36,403 bases of DNA from the NCBI GenBank assembly GCA_003233455.1, contig QILQ01000014.1:1-36403 (forward strand), read 5' to 3'. The translations under genes and the position numbers were made by a program. This stretch comes from Candidatus Zambryskiibacteriota bacterium. Its GTDB lineage: Bacteria > Patescibacteriota > Minisyncoccia > Phycocordibacterales > WO2-35-19. The notes under the pieces are model-generated. The model was not told the DNA's origin and searched no databases. It worked only from the letters and a program-made list of their open reading frames with translations. Shown piece after piece: positions 8,108 to 14,294 of the stretch. Each line of letters opens with the position of its first letter. Positions within the stretch are counted from its first letter, which is position 1.

Positions 8108-8599
8108 ATGAAATACAAACTTAAAAAAGAAGATTTTGAAAGAACTTTTAAATTTGGTGTTGAATACCATCTGGATCCCAGAAAATCTAGCTCTACTAGA
8201 ACAGCGGGATCAGCGAGGGGGCTTGGTGGTGTATTAGATAGTTTTATGCACGGGAAATTAGTAGAAACAGGCGTTATACAAATTATTAATGATCTTAATT
8301 TAAATAAAATTCTTTTAGCTGATTTTGACATAAAAGGAACTAACGAGGCAAAAGATGACCCCGATATAGTAAAAATTATAGAAAAGAAAAATGAGAGATT
8401 GCCAAAAATTTATGTAGAAATTAAAAACATATCTCAAGACGATCGCTACATTGGTCTTACGTATGAACAATTTAACACAGCTAAAAAGACAAGCAATAAT
8501 AGGGATATTTTTATTGTTGGTGCTCATCTGGAAAATTCATCAAAAAACTCCAGTAAAAAAATAAACGATGCACTTGGGGTTTATTTAAAAAAAAAATAA
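8108..8599 (+). CDS. Type II restriction endonuclease, N-terminal part (frameshifted)
   Basis: This is the first 163 residues of a predicted PD-(D/E)xK endonuclease. The catalytic pattern is clear: P85-D86 in KDDPDIV and, 17 residues on, E104-I-K106 in YVEIKNIS. The family cannot be named from sequence alone; convergence with a C5-methyltransferase identifies it as the cognate nuclease. A GTG at 8057 would add 17 residues, but the ATG at 8108 begins a more typical N-terminus (MKYKLKKEDFERTF). Translation stops at 8597-8599, immediately after a run of ten A (8587-8596). One extra A, or a -1 slip there, would continue into the reading frame of 8596-9153. It may be a sequencing error, a phase-variable switch, a programmed slip or an inactivating mutation. 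Confidence 0.78.
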   Translation: MKYKLKKEDFERTFKFGVEYHLDPRKSSSTRTAGSARGLGGVLDSFMHGKLVETGVIQIINDLNLNKILLADFDIKGTNEAKDDPDIVKIIEKKNERLPKIYVEIKNISQDDRYIGLTYEQFNTAKKTSNNRDIFIVGAHLENSSKNSSKKINDALGVYLKKK

Positions 8600-9153
8600 A
8601 AGATATATCTCTAGAAAATTTCGCAAATATAGGAGAAATAGAAGTTGTAATTGATTATGCAATATCAGGGAAAGAACTTGAAAGTAACGGTCTAAAATTT
8701 TCAAAAGGAGGTTTATTTTACGAAACCGAATTATTTATCGATTCTGGACCACAAGCAAAAAAATTAATAACTACTGGACTATTTAAAAAAATTTCATCAG
8801 GAGAAAATATAGAGATAGAACCATATATACAAAATCCAATGTATAAAATTCCAAAATTTATTAAACCTTTAAAAGCACAAGGAAAAATTGAAATATATGA
8901 AAAGAAAAATAATAAAAGTTTAAGAAGATATATAAAATGTAATTCTGATGTTGAGATAGAAGACAACAACCTTGGAATATTTAAACTTCAAAAAGGTAAA
9001 ATATATCTATTTAATATGACTACAGTTGGAAGAAATCCAGTATTAGCTAGAAATAATATTTGGATAGCAAAAAGAAACCTTTTTTACTTACAAAAGAAAA
9101 ACAAGATAAAATCGACAGAAGAAAACTTAAGAATTATTGCTAACAGTATCTAA
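8596..9153 (+). pseudogene. Type II restriction endonuclease, C-terminal part in -1 frame
   Basis: Reading the frame that includes codons from 8596 gives about 185 uninterrupted residues (IKDISLENFANIGEIEVV onward) ending at the TAA at 9151. It joins naturally to the upstream part through the A10 run, for a total near 348 residues. It contains hydrophilic, lysine-rich sequence and no recognisable catalytic motif, as expected for the DNA-recognition half of a type II enzyme. The first ATG within it is only at 8839, with no ribosome-binding site or -10 box that I can see, so independent expression is unlikely. Its end overlaps the methyltransferase gene by 27 nt tail to tail. Confidence 0.7.
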
Positions 9154-10143
9154 TAAACCTAATTTCATATTTATAGAATGTAAAGGTTTACCATCTATAG
9201 CATTAATTATATTTTTAGCAATCCTTTCTATAACAGATATTGTTACAGAATTTCCTATCTGTTTATATAATTTTGAATCAACTAAATCATTGGGTAATTT
9301 TATATCTTTAAATCCTTGAATTCTTGCACACTCTAAAGGAGTTAATTTTCTTATACCCTCAAAATCTCTAACCAGAGGTACATTGTGACCACCAGTACCC
9401 ATATTCGCAGTTAATGTTGGACATACCCCTTTTTTATTTGCTCTTACATATTGTCTTCTCCATTGATACACAGTGTCGTAAGTAAAAGTATAATCTTTTA
9501 TTTTTTCAAAAAGAGGCTTATTTTTATAATAATACTTTTCATCAATCTTATTTTCAGGTTCAAGTAATTTTCTAAAGTTAACATTAAGCTTAATTGGATC
9601 TGGAAATTTAAAACTATCTATATGTTTTCTTGACTTAAACCCGACTATATATATTCTTTCCCTATTCTGTGGAACATTACCATAATTCATACTATTTAAT
9701 ATTTTTGCGTCAATATAATAACCAAGATTTCTTAATGTTTCTAAAATAATTCTAAAAGTATTACCATTATCATGACTTTCAAGATTTTTTACATTTTCTA
9801 ACAAAAAACCCATTGGTTTATTTTTTTCTATAATTTCTGCAACCTTAAAAAATAAATTTCCTCTACCTTTTTTGTCTTTAAAACCTTGTCTATGTCCTGC
9901 AATCGAAAACGCTTGACACGGGAAACCTCCTAAAAGAAAATCGAAGTTTGGTAATTTTTTTATATTTACTTTATTTATGTCTTCAATATGAAGTTTTGTA
10001 CCACTAAAATTCTTATCATAAGTTAATTTACACGAAGGTTCAAAGTCATTTGCATAAACAGTTTCAAACCTACCAGTACTCTCAAAACCTTTTCTTATAC
10101 CACCTATTCCAGCAAATAAATCTATTGTTCTTATTTTTTTCAT
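9127..10143 (-). CDS. DNA (cytosine-5)-methyltransferase, type II RM
   Basis: Transfers methyl from SAM to C5 of cytosine in the recognition site, protecting host DNA from the convergent endonuclease. With the ATG at 10143 it has 338 residues and every key motif: I DLFAGIGG (8-15), IV GGFPCQAFS with catalytic C76, VI ENV (116-118), VIII QNRERIYIVGF (159-169), a target-recognition region of about 90 residues (170-258), and X QIGNSV (295-300). The overall layout is close to M.HhaI, including KNLESHDNGNT. The recognition site cannot be read from the sequence. An ATG at 10161 would add six residues, but a TATAAT box at 10150-10155 sits between the two and ends 6 nt before the 10143 ATG, which favours the shorter leaderless form. 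The gene is intact although its nuclease partner is broken. Confidence 0.95.
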   Translation of the reverse strand: MKKIRTIDLFAGIGGIRKGFESTGRFETVYANDFEPSCKLTYDKNFSGTKLHIEDINKVNIKKLPNFDFLLGGFPCQAFSIAGHRQGFKDKKGRGNLFFKVAEIIEKNKPMGFLLENVKNLESHDNGNTFRIILETLRNLGYYIDAKILNSMNYGNVPQNRERIYIVGFKSRKHIDSFKFPDPIKLNVNFRKLLEPENKIDEKYYYKNKPLFEKIKDYTFTYDTVYQWRRQYVRANKKGVCPTLTANMGTGGHNVPLVRDFEGIRKLTPLECARIQGFKDIKLPNDLVDSKLYKQIGNSVTISVIERIAKNIINAIDGKPLHSINMKLGLLDTVSNNS

Positions 10144-10149
10144 AAGTTT

Positions 10150-10155
10150 ATTATA
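10150..10155 (-). promoter_or_regulatory. -10 box of the methyltransferase gene
   Basis: TATAAT on the minus strand ends 6 nt before the ATG at 10143, predicting a leaderless mRNA. It lies inside the insert, so the methyltransferase carries its own promoter and does not depend on the host operon. Confidence 0.55.
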
Positions 10156-10188
10156 TATCATTTTTAGATACTTTCAGAAGTTTAATTT

Positions 10189-10280
10189 CATCAAAAATTC
10201 GGTACTTGCGCACCCTTAAAGGTTGATGAACTTGGAAGTAAAAACATACTGAAGTCATTGTCTAATGAATTATATAACGA
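10189..10280. repeat. 92-bp direct repeat, right copy (RM island boundary)
   Basis: Identical to 7944-8035. Here the sequence forms the 3' end of the GT4 gene (stop at 10191-10193 on -) and carries an unused copy of the GH57 start (ATG equivalent at 10258 on -). Beyond the right end it has 8 nt (10281-10288 region) that the left copy lacks, before the two resume identity through AAAGATTGCGC. Confidence 0.95.
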
Positions 10281-11483
10281 CGAAATCAAAGATTGCGCCG
10301 CCTTTTTCCAGTGGATTGTTTTCACTTCTTCCCGACCGCCAACCGAAAGATAATTTTTGAGTTTTTTGTGACACAAGACACTGATAACTTTATCAGCCAT
10401 ATCATCAATATCCCAAAAGTGAGATTTTAAAGCAGTGGAAAGAATTTCGCTTACTCCGGATTCTTTGGAAACTAAAACCGGCACTTCGGAAATCATAGCT
10501 TCCAGTGGCACCAAACCGAAAGGTTCCGAAACGCTAGGCATCACAAACATATCAGCAGCCTTATAAACTTGAGCTAATTCTTCGCCTCTCAAAAATCCGC
10601 AGAAAATAAATTTATTGGACAGACCGCGACGAGCGACAACCCTTATCATCTCTCCTTCCATATCGCCACTGCCAGACACGACAAAAAAAGTATTAGGTTG
10701 ACGCGAAAGCACTTTCTCCGCCATAGAGATAAAATAATCTGGACCTTTTTGTAAGGTGATACGACCAACAAACAAAACAATTTTGTTGCCGGATTTTTTT
10801 AACGCCTCTAAGTTGTGTTCAATAGTGGCGGAATTATTATTAAATTCAATCCCGTTGTAAACTACTTTTACTTTCGCCACCGGAATATTATATTTATTAA
10901 CTATTTTATTTTTAGTATGTTTAGAGACCGCCACAATAGCATCTGCTTGACGAAAACCTTCAAGCTCAATATTATAAATATCTTTATTCACTCTGTCACT
11001 GCCACTTCTGTCAAATTCAGTAGCGTGAACATGGACAATCAACGGCTTGCCAGACACTTCTTTAGCGGCAATGCCGGCTGGATAAGTAAGCCAATCATGT
11101 GCGTGGATAATAGAGTGTTTGTTTTTTTGAGCGATAACACCCGCTCTTAAAGCATAAGCTTTTACTCTTTCAATTAGATTTCCCGATATAGATTTCGGCA
11201 AGCCGTATTTTTTCACTTCAATGGAAGTGGAATGACTTTGATAACCGGCAAATAAACTTAACATTTGAACATCGCTTATCAAATCGGTATTTTCATTGGC
11301 AAAAACAAACTTGCACCAAGAAGCCGAAATTGGAATTTTAAAAGGCAAAACAAAAGTCAAGTCAACTCCACTTGAAGTCAGAGCTTTAGAAAGACCTTGA
11401 CAAGCAACCCCAAGACCGCCACTATTGAATGGCGGAAATTCCCATCCGAACATCAGAATACTTGGTGATTTTAAGTTTGCCAT
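10191..11483 (-). CDS. GT4 glycosyltransferase (glycogen/starch synthase-like)
   Basis: A 430-residue GT-B retaining transferase. The N-terminus MFGWEFPPFNSGGLGVACQG carries the synthase-type glycine-rich loop. C-terminal nucleotide-sugar motifs are VGRITLQKGPDYF and EPFGLVPLEAM. Proteins of this type next to GH57 amylases are usually assigned to alpha-glucan synthesis, so I infer elongation of glycogen-like polymer from a nucleotide-glucose. The expected last helix (HWKKAAQSLISSLYNSL) is intact. The final 22 or so residues are translated out of frame from the copy of the GH57 start in the 92-bp repeat, an odd tail. Before the insertion the two genes would have overlapped by about 68 nt. It is 18 nt downstream of the AI-2E permease gene. 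Confidence 0.88.
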   Translation of the reverse strand: MANLKSPSILMFGWEFPPFNSGGLGVACQGLSKALTSSGVDLTFVLPFKIPISASWCKFVFANENTDLISDVQMLSLFAGYQSHSTSIEVKKYGLPKSISGNLIERVKAYALRAGVIAQKNKHSIIHAHDWLTYPAGIAAKEVSGKPLIVHVHATEFDRSGSDRVNKDIYNIELEGFRQADAIVAVSKHTKNKIVNKYNIPVAKVKVVYNGIEFNNNSATIEHNLEALKKSGNKIVLFVGRITLQKGPDYFISMAEKVLSRQPNTFFVVSGSGDMEGEMIRVVARRGLSNKFIFCGFLRGEELAQVYKAADMFVMPSVSEPFGLVPLEAMISEVPVLVSKESGVSEILSTALKSHFWDIDDMADKVISVLCHKKLKNYLSVGGREEVKTIHWKKAAQSLISSLYNSLDNDFSMFLLPSSSTFKGAQVPNF

Positions 11484-11501
11484 TTTTTAAATTTCATTTT
11501 T

Positions 11502-12548
11502 TTATAACGATTCATTTTTATAAAATATAATAAGAGGATAAATTTTCATCAAAGCGACAGCGGCACTTACCACTACCGGACCCACTAAGAATCCGATTGC
11601 TCCGAAAACTTCCACTCCGCCCAATATTGAAAAAAGAATAATTAAAGGATGCACTTTTATTTTATCTCTTAAAAAGATTACGGAAACAAAATTATCAACC
11701 AAACCGACAGCCAGAGCCGCCCAAACGAGAAGTCCTATGCCGGCACCAATTTGATGAGATAAAAATAAGTAAGCGACAGCGGGCAAAGTTATTACCGAAG
11801 TGCCCAATATTGGCACTAAAGAAGCAATACCGCCAACAAAACCCCAAAGAACCGGAGAACCGACACCAAAAATAACAAAACCGATACCGATAAAAACGCC
11901 TTGGATAACCGCGACCAAAGCACGCCCACGCAACACCGCGTCTACCGAAGCTCTCAATGTCTGAATAAATTCTTCATCATATTGGTCAGGCAAAGGACTC
12001 CAAGCTATCAAACCTTTTTTTATTTTTCTGCCAAAAATGAAAAAGTAGTGAAGCGAAATAAGCATCATTAAAAAATTTAAAATACCGCCAAAAACTGCCA
12101 TAAAAATGGAATCAAAATGGTTTATTATCCAATTCAACACATTGCGAGCATATAAACTTAAATCTATTTGAGAACTAAAAACACCGGATGGAAATAAAGA
12201 AGCAAATTGATGAATTAAATTATTAACACGGAAAATAAAACTTTGAGAACTATTACCAAAAGCTATCACATTATACAAACCGACAGCTTCTTTCAGCAAA
12301 AAAGCCGACATTATAATTACAGGAATAATAACAAAAATAAGAATAATCAAAGTGGTGGAAAAAGCGGCTAAATTTTTACTGCCTCTAAATTTATCTATCA
12401 ATTTTTCATACAAAGGATAAAAAGTAACAGCAAAAATTCCGGCCATAAATATGACTCCGAGATAAGGTTTCAGTATAAAAAAAAGGAGCACGAAAGTGCC
12501 TATGGTAAACACAGCAAAAAACGAAAGTTGTATATTTTTTCTAGACAT
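11502..12548 (-). CDS. AI-2E family transporter (PerM/YdiK-type membrane protein)
   Basis: A 348-residue integral membrane protein. Hydrophobic pairs near residues 10-45, 58-88 and 150-175 are followed by a large cluster after residue 210 with the family pattern GVFIGIGFVIFGVGSPVLWG, GGIASLVPILGT and the terminal GAIGFLVGPVVVSAA. The soluble segment between them contains the charged RASVDAVLRGRALVAVIQG. Members have been linked to autoinducer-2 export, Na+/H+ exchange or unknown transport, so the substrate is open. The gene lies between the VTT/DedA gene (22 nt) and the GT4 gene (18 nt) in one likely operon. Confidence 0.9.
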   Translation of the reverse strand: MSRKNIQLSFFAVFTIGTFVLLFFILKPYLGVIFMAGIFAVTFYPLYEKLIDKFRGSKNLAAFSTTLIILIFVIIPVIIMSAFLLKEAVGLYNVIAFGNSSQSFIFRVNNLIHQFASLFPSGVFSSQIDLSLYARNVLNWIINHFDSIFMAVFGGILNFLMMLISLHYFFIFGRKIKKGLIAWSPLPDQYDEEFIQTLRASVDAVLRGRALVAVIQGVFIGIGFVIFGVGSPVLWGFVGGIASLVPILGTSVITLPAVAYLFLSHQIGAGIGLLVWAALAVGLVDNFVSVIFLRDKIKVHPLIILFSILGGVEVFGAIGFLVGPVVVSAAVALMKIYPLIIFYKNESL

Positions 12549-12570
12549 TATAAAAGTAAAATAATGATTT

Positions 12571-13209
12571 TTATCTTTTTGTTCTGCTCTTATATTTTAA
12601 CACAATAAAAATTCCAATAATTAAAATAGTGGATATTAAAACAATATTTTCAATAGAGGAAAAAACTTGAGTATACTTTTCATAAACATTGCCCACTTGC
12701 CAACCTAAAATACCCAAAATAATACCCCTAAAAAAAACGCCTATAAAAGTAATAAAGAAATATTTAATAACATTCATTTCCAAAATGCCACAAAAAGCCG
12801 ATATGGCAACACTCGGAATAAACGGCAAAATCCTCGCCCCTCCTATTATAAACTCGTCTTTTCTGGTGCCACTTAAACGATTTTGAAGTTTTTCTATATC
12901 GGTCCAATAAAGTCCTATAAATTTACCCCATTTTTCAATTACAAATCTGCCTCCAATTTTAGCTATAAAATAAACCATATAAGAGCCCAAAGTTACTCCC
13001 AAAGCCGCCGGTATGGCCACTTTAAAAATAAGAGCCAAAATTACTTTCATAGAAATCGGTCCAGTAACAAAAAGAAAACCCGCCATAGTCATAACGAAAG
13101 CCGACGGTATCGGAGCTATTACTTCTTCGGTGATTGAAGCCGCAAAAACTCCGAAAGCCCCCCAAGGCAACATAACTGTTTGTAAAAAATGTACTAAATA
13201 TTCAATCAT
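12571..13209 (-). CDS. VTT/DedA-family membrane protein
   Basis: A membrane protein of about 212 residues with the VTT (SNARE-associated Golgi) fold. The re-entrant signatures are EEVIAPIPSAFVM with acidic residues in the first membrane segment, G-x-R-x-x-PF-x-P-S-V-A-I-S-A-F near the middle, and a final hydrophobic helix ending in KYKSRTKR. DedA-family proteins move lipid carriers or phospholipids across the cytoplasmic membrane. The ATG at 13209 is preferred over one at 13224, because it forms an ATGA overlap with the stop of the upstream gene, as at other junctions here. Linkage to a polysaccharide-oriented gene set makes lipid-carrier recycling plausible but unproven. Confidence 0.87.
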   Translation of the reverse strand: MIEYLVHFLQTVMLPWGAFGVFAASITEEVIAPIPSAFVMTMAGFLFVTGPISMKVILALIFKVAIPAALGVTLGSYMVYFIAKIGGRFVIEKWGKFIGLYWTDIEKLQNRLSGTRKDEFIIGGARILPFIPSVAISAFCGILEMNVIKYFFITFIGVFFRGIILGILGWQVGNVYEKYTQVFSSIENIVLISTILIIGIFIVLKYKSRTKR

Positions 13210-13571
13210 AAAATTGTTGAACACCGAGTGTTTAACATATTCTTCATTGCTCTTAAAGCAAATGGATTAAAATAAGAATACATTTGATTACGATTTAAAA
13301 CATATTTTTTGTTTTCAAAAACAAATTTCTCAAGAGATTTTTTTAAAATATTCATTTCCGCAGTGGCACTCTTATTATCAAAATTTTTAATTCTATTAAT
13401 TATTAAAATTGCTCTTTGATAAGTGTTTTCCATAGCTTTTTTGTCTCCTTTTTCTTTCCAAGAAAAAACTCTTTGGACTTCGCTTCCCAGATTAGCCATA
13501 TAAAAACAATCTCTTTCAAATTCTTTTTTTTCTTTATTTGTCATTTCATCTTTAACAATTTTTATATTCAT
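13206..13571 (-). CDS. Conserved-looking small protein of unknown function
   Basis: I do not recognise this 121-residue protein. It is soluble, charged and largely helical, with a stretch ERDCFYMANLGSEVQRVFSW near residues 19-38 and a basic second half. There is no signal peptide, membrane segment or catalytic motif. The ATGA overlap with the downstream VTT/DedA gene argues that it is real and cotranslated with it. The 5' region is nearly pure A/T with several TATA-like boxes. A structural or regulatory role for the operon is possible. Confidence 0.65.
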   Translation of the reverse strand: MNIKIVKDEMTNKEKKEFERDCFYMANLGSEVQRVFSWKEKGDKKAMENTYQRAILIINRIKNFDNKSATAEMNILKKSLEKFVFENKKYVLNRNQMYSYFNPFALRAMKNMLNTRCSTIL

Positions 13572-13652
13572 ATATTTATATAATTATATAATTTTTATAT
13601 TTATGCAATCATTCTAATTAAAATTCAATAAAAAAAGAAAGTAACATTGGAG

Positions 13653-14168
13653 TTAACCAATATTCCTAAGTTTTTTCACTTTTTTTAATAGTGTTGGTTT
13701 AATAATTGTTTTCTGATCTAATCCATGCCAAACCTCACCTGAAATCCATTCTCCAGTTAAAACAGTCCCTAACCATTCAGAGTCTGACGGCATCATTTCT
13801 TCAAAAGGTAATTTATCTATTTCCCAAAATGTCGGGTCTCTCATCTCTGAATTTGATTTTACTTTTCCAGTCCATTTTTTCAATAAAAACATGTGGACTT
13901 CCACATCAAATCTGCGTCCATCTGCTTTTTGATTATGAAAAGTAATTTCACCAACATATTCCAAATCTCTATCTTTTACTCTAATACCTGATTCTTCTAC
14001 AAATTCTCTAGAAGCAGTTTGCCTTATTGTCTCCCCTTCTTCAACCATACCTCCCCAACCATTCCATAACCCCATTCCTATCTTACGAGTTTTTCTAGCT
14101 AAAAGAACCTTGTCTCCTTTTATGGGAAACACGAGGGTAGCTGTTATTTTTTTCTTTCTCAAATCCAT
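13653..14168 (-). CDS. Nudix hydrolase (MTH1/MutT-like 8-oxo-dGTPase)
   Basis: A 171-residue Nudix enzyme with a perfect box GGMVEEGETIRQTASREFVE followed by ESG (G-x5-E-x7-REUxEExGU) near residues 38-60. The preceding NGWGG and the following aromatic W/F pattern resemble MTH1/NUDT1, which removes oxidised purine nucleoside triphosphates from the pool. Substrate is inferred only by resemblance. It is soluble and cytoplasmic. The gene stands apart: a terminator hairpin (14250-14272) separates it from secA, and a TATACT box lies about 15 nt before the ATG. Translation starts directly at the family-typical KKITATLVF strand. Confidence 0.88.
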   Translation of the reverse strand: MDLRKKKITATLVFPIKGDKVLLARKTRKIGMGLWNGWGGMVEEGETIRQTASREFVEESGIRVKDRDLEYVGEITFHNQKADGRRFDVEVHMFLLKKWTGKVKSNSEMRDPTFWEIDKLPFEEMMPSDSEWLGTVLTGEWISGEVWHGLDQKTIIKPTLLKKVKKLRNIG

Positions 14169-14249
14169 ATCTAATCTTACTAAAGTATATTCTATTCCTT
14201 TTTAATCAAAAAAGAAAAGTTCTAATTAAATTACACCATAAAAATTTTT

Positions 14250-14272
14250 AGGAAGAGGGGAACCCTCTTCCT
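14250..14272. terminator. Bidirectional-looking terminator after secA
   Basis: A 10-bp stem (AGGAAGAGGG with CCCTCTTCCT) with a GAA loop. The + face runs straight into TTTTTT; the - face, which follows secA, leads to TAAAAATTTTT. It lies 23 nt after the secA stop and most likely ends that transcript before the Nudix gene. Confidence 0.75.
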
Positions 14273-14294
14273 TTTTTAAAGTGTGTTGTAATTT

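Larger units (their letters stand above)
8036..10188. mobile_element. Type II restriction-modification island inserted with long target duplication
   Basis: About 2.15 kb holding only a convergent endonuclease/methyltransferase pair, placed between the GT4 and GH57 genes and bounded by perfect 92-bp direct repeats. No transposase, integrase or terminal inverted repeat is visible. Insertion with long target duplication has been described for restriction-modification genes in other bacteria, and this layout matches it. Removing one repeat plus the interior would restore a direct GT4-GH57 junction. Confidence 0.88.

Noticed and set aside
8839-9153. A separate 104-residue gene in the RM island
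   Set aside because: The same frame is open far upstream to the A10 run and continues the endonuclease. The ATG at 8839 has no promoter or ribosome-binding site of its own.
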